Of a DNA stretch of 64,000 nt, positions 9,924 to 20,580 are shown one piece after another. Position numbers and translations under genes: made by a program. The DNA is taken from positions 124,001 through 188,000 of the forward strand of contig RDOB01000002.1 in assembly GCA_011364965.1 (NCBI GenBank), given 5' to 3'. A model generated the notes under the pieces. That model was not told the DNA's origin. It worked only from the letters and a program-made list of their open reading frames with translations, and did not search any database. Source of the DNA: Candidatus Heimdallarchaeota archaeon (GTDB lineage Archaea; Asgardarchaeota; Heimdallarchaeia; Hodarchaeales; Hodarchaeaceae). Numbering within the stretch: position 1 is the stretch's first letter; each line of letters opens with the position of its first letter.

Positions 9924-11939
9924 TTAAGTACTCAATCTACTTTTCCCTTTCTTTTCTTTATTTGAGCTTTTTTCATTCTCTGGATTTTGAAGGGAGAAGA
10001 TGAGATCTCGGATTTCAGCTGCTTTTTCAAATTCCAGCTCTTCAGCTGCTAGCTTCATTTCTTCTCTTAAAGCTGATAAATATTGTGGTAATTCATCTGC
10101 TGAGATGGTTTGAGACTTTATATCACTGAATGAGGTATGCATCTCTATCAAAGGTGAGCGAATATCTTTCTTTATTGTTTGAGGCACAATTCCTAAATCT
10201 TGATTATATTTAATTTGTATTTTTCTCCTCCTCTTGGTTTCTGCTATTGCACTCTGCATTGAATCAGATATATCATCTGCATAGAATACCACGCGTCCAT
10301 TTACATTTCTTGCTGCTCGGCCAATTGTTTGTATAAGTGCTCGTTCATTACGAAGGAACCCTTGCTTATCTGCATCTAGAATGGCAACTAAAGAAACTTC
10401 GGGTAAGTCTAATCCCTCGCGTAAAAGATTTATCCCTACTAAGACGTCAAATTCTCCTAATCTAAGAGATCTTAGGATGTCAGTCCGCTCTAGTGTTTTT
10501 ATTTCAGAGTGTAAATACCTTGCTTTGATTCCTATTTCATCAAAATAATCTGCGAGGTTTTCTGCCATTCTTTTAGTTAAAGTTGTCACCAAAGTTCTTT
10601 CATTTCTTTTGGTTGTGTTTTGTATTTCGGTTATAAGGTCATCAATTGGATTTGGAACATTAAGTCTAAGGACGATTTCAGGGTCTATTAATCCTGTGGG
10701 TCTTATAATTTGTTCAACTATTGCCATTTTACTTTTTTTTCTTGCATAAGGACCTGGGGTAGCACTTACAAAAATAGTCTGACCCATTCTTTCTTCAAAT
10801 TCTCTAAAATTCAGGGGACGATGATCATAAGCAGAAGGAAGACGGAAACCATAGTCCACTAGACTTTTTTTCCGTGAGCGATCTCCTTCAAGCATTCCCC
10901 CTATTTGAGGAATAGTCATGTGAGATTCATCTATAACTAATAAATAATCACTTGGAAAGAATTCAAAAAGTGTCGAAGGCGGCTCTCCAGGGTCTCTTCT
11001 ATCAAGATATCTGGAATAGTTCTCCATTCCTGGACAATGACCTAGTTCTTCGATCAACTCCAGATCATATAAAGTACGCTGTTGTAAACGATGTGCTTCA
11101 ATTTGTTTACCTTCAGCGTTCAATTCCTTTAACCGTATTTCTAGCTCCTTTCGAATCTCTTGGATTGCAAACTTTAACTCTTCCTTCTCCCTGACATAAT
11201 GTTTTGCAGGAAAAATATACGCTTTATCTAATATTATTTGGATTTTACCAGAAACAGGATGTATCTCTGCGATCCGATCGATTTCATTACCAAATAATTC
11301 AATTCGAATCGCTGTTTTATCTTCATATACAGGCCATACGTCAATAGTATCCCCCTTTGATCTAATTGTCCCTCTTGTTAAAGCCACCTCATTTCTTTCA
11401 TATAGATTTTCGATTAAACGAGAAAGGATTTCTCCTTTTGTTATTGTCATTCCCTTTTCTACGAATAATCCCATTTTCTTATAAGTTTCAGGCTTCCCTA
11501 ATCCATAAATACAAGAAACAGACGCAATCACGATCACATCCCATCGCTCGAGAAGACTTCGAGTAGCAGATGCACGCATTTTATCTATTTCTTCATTAAT
11601 GTCGAAGTCCTTTTCGATGTATCTATCAGGAGTTGGTAGATATGCTTCTGGTTGATAATAATCATAGAAAGAAACAAAATATTCTACAGCATTATTCGGG
11701 AAATATTCTTTGAATTCTTGATATAATTGCGCTGCAAGAGTTTTATTATGGGAAATTATTAATGTCGGTTTCTGAACTTGTTCTATTACATTAGCTATAG
11801 TAAAAGTTTTCCCCGATCCTGTTACTCCCAGAAGAGTTTGAAATTTATTGTTTTCTTTGATCAATTTTACAAGTGTCTCTATAGCTTTACTTTGATCACC
11901 ACGGGGGCTATAAGATGATTCTAATTTGAATTCAGGCAC
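9924..11939 (-). CDS. uvrB: Excinuclease ABC subunit UvrB
   Basis: GVTGSGKTFT Walker A, YYQPEAYLPTPDRYIEKD beta-hairpin, DESHMTIPQ, helicase motifs, C-terminal UVR motif. Confidence 0.98.
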   Translation of the reverse strand: MPEFKLESSYSPRGDQSKAIETLVKLIKENNKFQTLLGVTGSGKTFTIANVIEQVQKPTLIISHNKTLAAQLYQEFKEYFPNNAVEYFVSFYDYYQPEAYLPTPDRYIEKDFDINEEIDKMRASATRSLLERWDVIVIASVSCIYGLGKPETYKKMGLFVEKGMTITKGEILSRLIENLYERNEVALTRGTIRSKGDTIDVWPVYEDKTAIRIELFGNEIDRIAEIHPVSGKIQIILDKAYIFPAKHYVREKEELKFAIQEIRKELEIRLKELNAEGKQIEAHRLQQRTLYDLELIEELGHCPGMENYSRYLDRRDPGEPPSTLFEFFPSDYLLVIDESHMTIPQIGGMLEGDRSRKKSLVDYGFRLPSAYDHRPLNFREFEERMGQTIFVSATPGPYARKKSKMAIVEQIIRPTGLIDPEIVLRLNVPNPIDDLITEIQNTTKRNERTLVTTLTKRMAENLADYFDEIGIKARYLHSEIKTLERTDILRSLRLGEFDVLVGINLLREGLDLPEVSLVAILDADKQGFLRNERALIQTIGRAARNVNGRVVFYADDISDSMQSAIAETKRRRKIQIKYNQDLGIVPQTIKKDIRSPLIEMHTSFSDIKSQTISADELPQYLSALREEMKLAAEELEFEKAAEIRDLIFSLQNPENEKSSNKEKKGKSRLST

Positions 11940-12158
11940 GATCTAACACCTGTGTATCAATATCGCATGGATACTGGAAAATACATTGACTTCAAAAGTA
12001 TGTTTCTTCTGGTAAATAAGCAATTATTTTTTTAGTATATATGAGATTCCTTGATATTTTATTTTAGAATTTGAATTGGTTTTTAAATTATGTTGGATTT
12101 TGTTTCAATTGACCATATTCGGGTATAAAAGAATTGTTCTCTGATAAGAGGTTGTAAC

Positions 12159-12833
12159 GTGTTCGATAGAGATATTCGTGTTACTATTTTGGGTAATACT
12201 GGAGTTGGAAAGACAACTCTAATCGAACGTGTGAAGGGTAAAAATGTAGTGAAATTAACACCCGATAAATCATTAGATGTGAATATAGAGGAAAAAAGGA
12301 TTCGATTAAGGAGCTCTGAAGATTCTCCATGGTATTCGTTGGAAGCATATCGAATGTATCGTGTATTCGCCATAGATAACCCCGGGGATTATAAATTACG
12401 TCGAGTTTGGCGTGAATCGATGAGGAAGTATAAAACAAGAGGAATGCTATTTCTTTTAGATCCTAAACAGTCCATTGAAGTCCAAAGGGTAGCCATGGAG
12501 GATAGTTTCAATTATTTTTTGGATTCGTTGGATCTTAATCCTGCAAAAGCTGATAAAAAGGCTCAAAGCACTAAATATGTATTCCATTTCGTTGTAAATA
12601 AATGTGATCTATTATCTAATGTTCAACTCGAAACCCCAACCTTTTTAATGAACCCGGAAGTGAAGGAACAAGCTGTTGACTTCCTTTCAAATTTTGCTCA
12701 TACGATAGATGAATTCAAATCCACATTTCCTTATTCTAATATTGGGATATCCTATTTTTCTGCTTTATATAGCCCATATGAGGATATTGATAAGTTATTC
12801 GAGATTCTAAAGGTTTTTATTTACGAAAGTTGA
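12159..12833 (+). CDS. Atypical small GTPase (Ras-like P-loop)
   Basis: G1 GNTGVGKTT, G3 DNPGDYK, G4 NKCD; 224 aa. Confidence 0.8.
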   Translation: MFDRDIRVTILGNTGVGKTTLIERVKGKNVVKLTPDKSLDVNIEEKRIRLRSSEDSPWYSLEAYRMYRVFAIDNPGDYKLRRVWRESMRKYKTRGMLFLLDPKQSIEVQRVAMEDSFNYFLDSLDLNPAKADKKAQSTKYVFHFVVNKCDLLSNVQLETPTFLMNPEVKEQAVDFLSNFAHTIDEFKSTFPYSNIGISYFSALYSPYEDIDKLFEILKVFIYES

Positions 12834-12842
12834 GGATGGTTG

Positions 12843-13652
12843 TCAAGGTTCCACCAAAGGAATCAATTTTTCTTCAAATCGTTGTGAATCAATTTGGAGG
12901 GGTTTTATAGAAAATTCAATACATTTCTTCTTATACTTAAAAATAACATATTTATCTAATACATTTAACATACGTATCTTTCTCAAAATAGGACTAAAAA
13001 TGTTGAAGGAAAGCTGTTGATTATCAGAAACTTGTTTTGCTTGGGTATATAAGATGGTTAAAAGGTCTCTATGTAACTGGAAAAATCGTGGAAAATCTCT
13101 AGAAAACTGATTTAAAACCAGTTTCGGATCTTTGTTCGTAGAATTATGAATTGCTGATACGAAACGTTGTTTGAAGGGATTATAAACATTTTCATCAAAG
13201 GTGGTTATCGTAGTAGTTATTGTATCCTCTAAAGACATAGTTAATCGGTAGAATTGCTCATATATATCTCTGGGAAGGTATTTTAACTCATAAAATAGTG
13301 CTTCGTAACCCTCAATCGTAAATGGAAGTAAATCTTTGAAGTAAAAGTCCATTAACAATCTTTGAGATTGAAATTTCTGTTCAGAAGTAAGAAAACATAG
13401 CTCTACGATACCTTCACAAATATTGTGTAACACTTGTTCTGTATCAAATTCAGAAGAAGAAGGAAGGTTGTTAATTTGGCCAGAGGATTCAAAAGGGCTG
13501 AATTGAAGAAAATTAGTTTTCGATTTTCCCAGTGTATATTGAATACTATTTTTAGAAATTTCAAATTGGCCTTTTTTAGCAACTACAACACGCTTCTTCC
13601 CACTAATGGATATTGGAGGGCACATCAAAAAGGAATTGAAATTCTGAGCCAA
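12843..13652 (-). CDS. Hypothetical protein, 269 aa, convergent with the atypical GTPase
   Basis: Complete ORF 9 bp from the end of the GTPase gene; no recognised family. Confidence 0.65.
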   Translation of the reverse strand: MAQNFNSFLMCPPISISGKKRVVVAKKGQFEISKNSIQYTLGKSKTNFLQFSPFESSGQINNLPSSSEFDTEQVLHNICEGIVELCFLTSEQKFQSQRLLMDFYFKDLLPFTIEGYEALFYELKYLPRDIYEQFYRLTMSLEDTITTTITTFDENVYNPFKQRFVSAIHNSTNKDPKLVLNQFSRDFPRFFQLHRDLLTILYTQAKQVSDNQQLSFNIFSPILRKIRMLNVLDKYVIFKYKKKCIEFSIKPLQIDSQRFEEKLIPLVEP

Positions 13653-14095
13653 TTTAGATACCTACTGCAATACCAGACAGAATTCTACTAAATAGCTCAA
13701 ATGCTCAGTTTGAGATTATAAAATATTCGAAAAAGAAAATATTACCCTTAATTATGCGCTCATTTCGGGGATTAACCCAAAAGGCCTCAAATTCAACATC
13801 AATCGTTGGTTAAACCTGTAATTCGTTCAAGAAATATTTAATTGTCATTTTTGAGGTCTATTTCAACTAAATTCGCCTATTTTCGCGTAGTTCCATTTCT
13901 TATCCCAATTTTCACATTATGGGTTTGTTTGGATTCTCAATGCAATCTTTCAAAAGTATTAATTCCAGAGTTACAGATAATCTGACTCTTTTCTTCTCTA
14001 ATCTAAAACCTGTATAAAAAAGGAAATTTTAATGAAGGGATTGTTTCTTATCTTAATCACCAAAATTGAATGTAAATCACTAAACAACGGATGAA

Positions 14096-15931
14096 TTGAC
14101 CACAATGAAAGATTTCCCTGAATCTATTAGGTTAACATTAAGTTCATTACCTCAAAAGCCAGGGGTTTATCTAATGATAAACGATCAGGGAAAAGTCATA
14201 TATATTGGAGCAGCTTCGAACCTCAAAAATCGTGTTTCCTCTTATTTTCGCAAAGATATACCAGATCCAAAGACTAGGAAATTAGTTACAAAAATCTCAA
14301 CTCTAGATTATGAGATTCATGAGTCAGAAGAAAGTGCTTTTCTCCGCGAGAGAGATCTAATTAGAATTCATAATCCCCGATTTAATTTAGATTGGAAAGA
14401 TGACAAAGAATATCCGATGATTAGAATCACGAAAGTGTCTGATTCTGAGAAATTTTCTCGATTATTCATTGTCCGTAGTATTGATAACCCTAATGATTGG
14501 CATTTTGGAAGAAAAACTGATGTGAAAGCGCTCCGATCTTCAGTGAGATCTTTAAGGAAAATATTTCCTATTGCAAATAAAAATTATTGCTTTCGTACGA
14601 AAAAACCTTGTTTAGATTATTCAATTCAGCGATGCTCTGCCCCTTGTGTAGGGAAAATCACTTCGAAGGAATATCAAGGCATTGTTACTCAATTAGTACT
14701 CTTTCTTCAGGGTAAACGTCATGATTTAATTTCCTCACTATATAATGAAATGAATTCTGCAAGTGAAGATCTTAACTACGAATATGCAGCGAAGATTAGA
14801 GACAGGATTACACAAATAGAGAAATCCATTGATTCCCAGAAAGGGTTTCCCGAACCACGCGATCAGGACGCTTTAATTCTATTAAATGACAATAATCATT
14901 ATATGATTATTATATTTTGGTTAAAAAATGGAGTTGTTATTAATTTTGAGGAAAGATACCTTGGTATTCTAGAAGCTCTTCCTGATTCTGAAATAATGAA
15001 TTCATTTATTAATCAATATTACATGGTTTCTGATTTCATACCTAATTTAATAGAAATATCAACAAATCTCCTAGAAGAGATCGAGATTCTCGAAATTTGG
15101 TTGTCTAAGAAGCAGGGAAGGACTGTAAAAATAATATCGAATCCAAATATAATTTCCAACTCTATTTTCAAACATAATATCCTTCGTTCACATTTTCATT
15201 TGGGAGAGAAATTTCGGAATGAAGTACGGAAGAATGAATTTCAGGAAAAAGCACTTATTGAATTAAAGGAATATCTTGGATTAGTAAATATCCCTAGAAA
15301 AATAGAAACATTTGATATCTCAAATATTCAGGGTTCATTACCAGTTGGATCAATGGTTGTATTTCGAGATGGAAAACCAGCTAAAAGGGAGTACCGTAAG
15401 TTTAAAATAAAATCTGTCTCACCTGAACCAAATGATGTTGCTATGCTACAAGAGGTTCTTCTTCGTCGATTAACTCATAAAGATGAAGCTTTTTCTGAAT
15501 CCGAACCCGATTTAATTGTGTTAGATGGAGGTAAACCTCAAGTAAATGCTATAAAAAAGATATTAGATAAGTTAGAAAAAGATATTCCTGTTATTGGACT
15601 AGCAAAAAGAGAAGAAGAGGTTTATTCACCTCATAAAAGCAAATCTATACCAATCCCAAAGAATAGTTTTGGTCTACAGTTACTGAAGCAGACACGGGAC
15701 GAAGCCCATAGATTTGCAATAACATATCATAAGAAACGTAGGATTTTGACATCAAAATCAGCTCTGGATCAAATTCCTGGAGTAGGGGTAAAAAGGAGAA
15801 ATGCTTTGCTATCCTTTTTTGGAGATATTTCCTCAATTAAAGCAGCAACCGTTGATGAACTTTGTGAAATCGAAGGAATTAGTAGGAATTTAGCAGAAAA
15901 GATCTTTTTATTCTTTAAATCAAAAAACTAG
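14096..15931 (+). CDS. uvrC: Excinuclease ABC subunit UvrC (start may be ATG at 14105)
   Basis: GIY-YIG N-terminus (PGVYLMINDQGKVIYIGAASNLKNRVSSYF), UVR motif, RNase H-like domain, C-terminal HhH. Confidence 0.97.
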   Translation: MTTMKDFPESIRLTLSSLPQKPGVYLMINDQGKVIYIGAASNLKNRVSSYFRKDIPDPKTRKLVTKISTLDYEIHESEESAFLRERDLIRIHNPRFNLDWKDDKEYPMIRITKVSDSEKFSRLFIVRSIDNPNDWHFGRKTDVKALRSSVRSLRKIFPIANKNYCFRTKKPCLDYSIQRCSAPCVGKITSKEYQGIVTQLVLFLQGKRHDLISSLYNEMNSASEDLNYEYAAKIRDRITQIEKSIDSQKGFPEPRDQDALILLNDNNHYMIIIFWLKNGVVINFEERYLGILEALPDSEIMNSFINQYYMVSDFIPNLIEISTNLLEEIEILEIWLSKKQGRTVKIISNPNIISNSIFKHNILRSHFHLGEKFRNEVRKNEFQEKALIELKEYLGLVNIPRKIETFDISNIQGSLPVGSMVVFRDGKPAKREYRKFKIKSVSPEPNDVAMLQEVLLRRLTHKDEAFSESEPDLIVLDGGKPQVNAIKKILDKLEKDIPVIGLAKREEEVYSPHKSKSIPIPKNSFGLQLLKQTRDEAHRFAITYHKKRRILTSKSALDQIPGVGVKRRNALLSFFGDISSIKAATVDELCEIEGISRNLAEKIFLFFKSKN

Positions 15932-15947
15932 TTTAGTTTGACCAAAT

Positions 15948-18494
15948 TTATTCCTCTTTGGAGGAAATCACACGAAACTTTGCATTTATTTGCGATATTG
16001 TTTCTTTTATTGTTGTTTCAATTAAATGGTTTGGTATATCTTCTTTTGAAGTGATATAAAGATTTATTGTGAGTGAAACATTCAGATTTTCAACTAATAG
16101 AGGATTAATGATACCTTTTACAAATTCATTTAAATGACCAGCATTTAATTCTGTAATTTCAAGATTGAGAAGTTTTGGTATTTTTTTGTCTTGTTTCTGA
16201 TCCCTTACAGACTCTGATTCTGACGGACTAAATGCACGATTAAGAATAAGTCCTTTACCTATGGACTTCAATTTAAAATCACCTCCAAATTTCTTGATAT
16301 ATCCCTTCTCAGTGTCATAAATCGAAAATATTCCTCTAGAAATTCCCTCTATTATGGATAATTCAAAAATCTCAATTGATTTGACTTTTACTAACTCAAC
16401 GTTTAAATAAAACAATTCAACTAAATCCAATATTCTCATTCCCTTCTCAGGTAAAAGATCAAGAAGAATATTCGGATCAATTTTATCAGTAATTACGTCT
16501 CGTCTCATTAGCTCGTTCAAATACCATTTAGTCAATTTCTCCTCTGTCGAATTTGCGGCCTGTAGATAGAGAATTTGGCTTCCATCGTAAACAATTGAAT
16601 AGATTTTTTTGACATAGTGAATTATCAACGGAAAAAGTTTATCTAGTCGTCGTTCAATGACATCCTTATAATTTACTGAATTAGAATCCGCTTTAAGTCT
16701 TTTTAATGCAAGATTTGTCAGTAAAAGATCCTTTAAGCGATCTAAATGTAATTCATCAGCATATATATAGATGATTGCATTTTTATATATCCTAAATCCT
16801 TCACCTTTCTTTTCTAACCATTCTTTTCTTGCTTCTATTTTAAAAATAGGATCCATGATAACTATTCTTAGTTCCATTTCATCAGGTATTTCTTTATTAT
16901 CTTTTGGCCACACAATTGTTTTTACTTCATTTCCAAGTGAGAGCATAATCTGTTTTCGGAATTCCTCATCTATAAAACGAACACATTCGATTTTAATGTC
17001 ATGGATTAAACCATTAATATTCTGCTTTTTTCTAAAAAGATATCGACCGAAATTATGATGAAGGAAGTGGAGAGAGTCAGCTAGTATTTCCACAATATCC
17101 TGTATAAATAAGCTTCCTGACGTATCCCTTAGCATTGCAATTTTTAATTCTGGTAAGGAAATCCCTCGGTTAACATTAGCTTTAGAGAAGGAAGATAAAT
17201 AAATAACTTGAGCAATTTTCCTAGCAGATTGCAATAAATTCTGGTTCTTTATTGCATTGAGATGAGAGGTAGGATTTAATATCTCAGAATTTAAAATTGT
17301 GTCATATTCTGAAGAAAAATGTTTTGTAAATTCATTTCTTAAATTACTAGAATCCAAAGAAATATCAGAGAGCAATATATAGTCAATTTCCATATTTGAA
17401 TTCCAGAGATTTGTTAATATCAAGGCTAAAATTCTTAGGATTCCTCGTGTGCCCTGAAAACTATGCAAAGTAGTCCAATTCTTAGTTAGAAGGTTTATAA
17501 TTTCTGGTTGAAATGGATAAGACACATCCATTAATTTTTTATAGTCAGCAAAATTTGACATACTTGGAATTTCCTTTTGAATGTCATTATGAATTTTGAA
17601 ATAATGTGAAATTATCCAAGTTTTTGCTCTATGATCTACGACCTTTTTCACAAGACGTTTTGAAACTATCCCATAAATTTCATCTGGACGAATTGGGATT
17701 TCAATTGATTCCAATCTTCCCAAAATTTGATTTAATTTAGCTATTGTACTCTCCTGTTGATCATTAAATTCTTCCTGCTGTTGTACGGGAGTTGTGAGTA
17801 CCAATAAAGTATGAGGGATGGAATATAGTGTCTCTGTAAGTTCTTGTAGAAATATGAGGCTTTGTGAACCCAAATTTGATTTATAAATTTCAACACCATA
17901 TGTTTTAGATAAATAATTAACAATTTCATCAAGAAGGATAATACATGGTCCAATTCCTTGAAAAAGAGACAATATCTTCCCCTTTCCTGGAGATATACCT
18001 CTAGAATCATTTTCTTTTATTATGTCGAATTTATTAGTTCCTCCCAATTGTTGAGCTATTTCTCCCCAAAGCGTTCTGATTGTCTCATCTGGAGTTTTAC
18101 GACCTTTTAGAGGATCTAGATAACTTCCACTTATGGCGATTAGCTTGATATTAGGAATAGTTTCAATAAAGGGTAATAAATTTCGAGAATCGTTACCAAT
18201 AGTAGCATAATGATAAATAGCAAGGAGGGAATGTGTTTTTCCTCCGCCAAAAGGGGATTGTAGTTTGATAATTGGAGGACCGATATCTTTTAAAATTTTT
18301 AAATGCACAGCTCGAAGAAGGTTTTTTAGGCCATTTGTCATATAAGTGTATGAAAAAAACAATTTTGCATCTTTATAATCTTCTATACTTCTATTCTCAA
18401 TTACATCTATTAAATCTGCTACAAAAAGTGTTTCGTTGATAATCCCCTCTTTAATCTTTGGATGGGGTTCAATAACATCTCTGAAAGATTTCAT
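15948..18494 (-). CDS. DUF499 family ATPase (BrxC/PglY-like AAA+)
   Basis: Walker A QSPFGGGKTHSLLA, Walker B PCIILLDEIVNYL; 848 aa architecture typical of DUF499. Confidence 0.8.
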   Translation of the reverse strand: MKSFRDVIEPHPKIKEGIINETLFVADLIDVIENRSIEDYKDAKLFFSYTYMTNGLKNLLRAVHLKILKDIGPPIIKLQSPFGGGKTHSLLAIYHYATIGNDSRNLLPFIETIPNIKLIAISGSYLDPLKGRKTPDETIRTLWGEIAQQLGGTNKFDIIKENDSRGISPGKGKILSLFQGIGPCIILLDEIVNYLSKTYGVEIYKSNLGSQSLIFLQELTETLYSIPHTLLVLTTPVQQQEEFNDQQESTIAKLNQILGRLESIEIPIRPDEIYGIVSKRLVKKVVDHRAKTWIISHYFKIHNDIQKEIPSMSNFADYKKLMDVSYPFQPEIINLLTKNWTTLHSFQGTRGILRILALILTNLWNSNMEIDYILLSDISLDSSNLRNEFTKHFSSEYDTILNSEILNPTSHLNAIKNQNLLQSARKIAQVIYLSSFSKANVNRGISLPELKIAMLRDTSGSLFIQDIVEILADSLHFLHHNFGRYLFRKKQNINGLIHDIKIECVRFIDEEFRKQIMLSLGNEVKTIVWPKDNKEIPDEMELRIVIMDPIFKIEARKEWLEKKGEGFRIYKNAIIYIYADELHLDRLKDLLLTNLALKRLKADSNSVNYKDVIERRLDKLFPLIIHYVKKIYSIVYDGSQILYLQAANSTEEKLTKWYLNELMRRDVITDKIDPNILLDLLPEKGMRILDLVELFYLNVELVKVKSIEIFELSIIEGISRGIFSIYDTEKGYIKKFGGDFKLKSIGKGLILNRAFSPSESESVRDQKQDKKIPKLLNLEITELNAGHLNEFVKGIINPLLVENLNVSLTINLYITSKEDIPNHLIETTIKETISQINAKFRVISSKEE

Positions 18495-18623
18495 CCTTTG
18501 TATATCCTGAAAATAGTAGAATAAATAGATAAATGTCTATTAATTTACATCCTTATTAGTGCATTTTGTACCCGTATAACCATATTTTTGAAGAGACAAT
18601 ATTAAAGGTTTACTGGGAACAAA

Positions 18624-18818
18624 ATGAAAGATTTAACCAAAAAAATGGTAAATAAGGGATCTAAGGAAGCATTAAATATTACAACTAGAGGTTTAACAGG
18701 TAGTATTGCAGATGTCGCGAAAGAATCAATTAAAGATGAAATACAAAGGAGTGGAGTATCAGATTCAGTTATAAAAAAGATATCAAAATCAATGAAAAAG
18801 TTAGTGAAAGATAAATAG
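18624..18818 (+). CDS. Small hypothetical protein, 64 aa
   Basis: Lysine-rich helical ORF directly upstream of the cupin gene, same strand. Confidence 0.5.
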   Translation: MKDLTKKMVNKGSKEALNITTRGLTGSIADVAKESIKDEIQRSGVSDSVIKKISKSMKKLVKDK

Positions 18819-18829
18819 AAAGTAGACAG

Positions 18830-19189
18830 ATGGGAAAACAAATGAAATTAAAGAAGCTACACGATATTCCAGCTGAAGATGTTGCGATGTATGGCTCAAC
18901 TAAAACAAAAATCGAGTGGATTTGGGGAAAAGCTGATAATGTTCCTCACTTTGCGCTTCGTCGTTTCATTATAAAACCTGGTGGAGAAATTGGTTTACAC
19001 GCACATCCAGAGGAACACGAAATTTTCATTTTATCTGGAATGGGTCTTGTTTTTAATGATAAAGGACAAGAAATTGATGTTGCTACAGAAGACTCACTAT
19101 ATGTTCCGCCAGGAGAAGCTCATGGATATAAAAATTCAGGAGATTGTGATCTGATCTTTCTCTGTATAATCCCTCTATTAGCAAAATAG
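18830..19189 (+). CDS. Cupin domain protein
   Basis: GGEIGLHAHPEEHEIFILSGMG and PPGEAHGYKNSGDCDL cupin motifs. Confidence 0.9.
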   Translation: MGKQMKLKKLHDIPAEDVAMYGSTKTKIEWIWGKADNVPHFALRRFIIKPGGEIGLHAHPEEHEIFILSGMGLVFNDKGQEIDVATEDSLYVPPGEAHGYKNSGDCDLIFLCIIPLLAK

Positions 19190-19218
19190 TAAACAATCAG
19201 TATTGGATCGAATCTAGA

Positions 19219-20580
19219 ATGCCACAAGAACCAAGAAGGGAGTGGCTTGCTCTCTATCATGAAGGTGATTCCCGATTACAAAATAAGCGTCATGGTATCT
19301 TCCGATTAAATAAAAAAAATTCAAGAATTGAATTCGCTGTACAGACAAGTGAATCTGATTCCTCCCCCGTAGTTGTCGTGAATTATCCCCTAAGATTGCT
19401 CAAATCAGTAGATATTGTTGAAAAGCGTCAAAGAATGAAAAAAAAGGAATACATCCAATTAACTATGGGAGAACCTCCAAATGAAATGTTTCCACTCTTT
19501 TCATTTAGTATTGATGATTTAGGTTCAATCAAAGCGGAAATTGAGCGATTCAAGTTGCAGAGTCAAGTTCAGGATATACAAAAAGAGGAGAAGGACGAAG
19601 GAGATGTCCTTGACATGTTTGCAAAGTTATTAATGACTCCAATTGAACAATTCCAACATTTAATAGAGGATATGACTTCACGTATAATCTCGATTACTAA
19701 AAAACCTACCAAAGTAACCCAAACATTTTTCTCGGGGTTAGAACCTAAATCGAGTTATCAAACACGGCAAATTAAACTTAAAGACCGAATCTTTACTTAT
19801 TTTGAATCTCCTAAGATATTTCCAAGAGTTCTCCTATTCCTTTCCCCTCTAGGAGGGAAAATTGAAGATTATTACTCATTGATTCCCTATCTCCAAGGTA
19901 GCTATCAGATAATGATTTTGGGGATTCGGGGTCATGTTCCCCCATTTGAACAAGATTTAGAATACAAATTAAAGGATTTTGTTCAAGATCTGCGAGATTT
20001 CATTGATTTTTTGGGACCTGATAGGCAGATTATATTAACTGCTCATTCTCTAATCTCTGCGGTAATACTTGATGAATTTTTAAAGGACAATTACAGCAAC
20101 ATTGAAAAAATCATATTATTATCAGGTATTCACCGTCCTCCTGACACATTTAAGAAGGGGATAAAAGCTCTCCCCCCGATTATTACATGGGGACCATTTA
20201 AAACTCATGTGAAAAAACTCGCTCCCAAAGTCTTATTTGATAAGAAAACAGATGATGATCTTAAAAAACCTTATATCAATCATGCTTTTGAAATTTCTGA
20301 TAAAGTATATTATGAGATCTTCAAAGATTTTCTTTCTAAATATGATTATTCAGATAATATCGCGATATTAAAAAAACCAATGCTTATAGTTTGGGGATTA
20401 AATGACCATATAATTACCACCGACCTTAAAAAAGAAATGAAAGATAATTTATTATCCTCAAATCTTTCGTTAAGGGAAATTCCAGGTGGACATATGCTTT
20501 TTTTAGATTCTCCTAGAGAATTAAGCAAGGAGATTAACGAATTCATTTTTGGAAAAAGGAGTTCAATTGAAATTGAATGA
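19219..20580 (+). CDS. Alpha/beta hydrolase fused to an N-terminal ~150-aa domain of unknown function
   Basis: C-terminal hydrolase fold: TAHSLISAVILDEF nucleophile-elbow region, PMLIVWGLNDHIITTDL, IPGGHMLFLDSPRE. N-terminus beta-rich. Confidence 0.75.
   Translation: MPQEPRREWLALYHEGDSRLQNKRHGIFRLNKKNSRIEFAVQTSESDSSPVVVVNYPLRLLKSVDIVEKRQRMKKKEYIQLTMGEPPNEMFPLFSFSIDDLGSIKAEIERFKLQSQVQDIQKEEKDEGDVLDMFAKLLMTPIEQFQHLIEDMTSRIISITKKPTKVTQTFFSGLEPKSSYQTRQIKLKDRIFTYFESPKIFPRVLLFLSPLGGKIEDYYSLIPYLQGSYQIMILGIRGHVPPFEQDLEYKLKDFVQDLRDFIDFLGPDRQIILTAHSLISAVILDEFLKDNYSNIEKIILLSGIHRPPDTFKKGIKALPPIITWGPFKTHVKKLAPKVLFDKKTDDDLKKPYINHAFEISDKVYYEIFKDFLSKYDYSDNIAILKKPMLIVWGLNDHIITTDLKKEMKDNLLSSNLSLREIPGGHMLFLDSPRELSKEINEFIFGKRSSIEIE

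Noticed and set aside
13653-14095. Intergenic region as a tRNA or structured RNA gene
   Set aside because: No T-loop (GGTTCRAnYCC) or acceptor pairing seen; likewise in 3381-3832 and 57457-58023.
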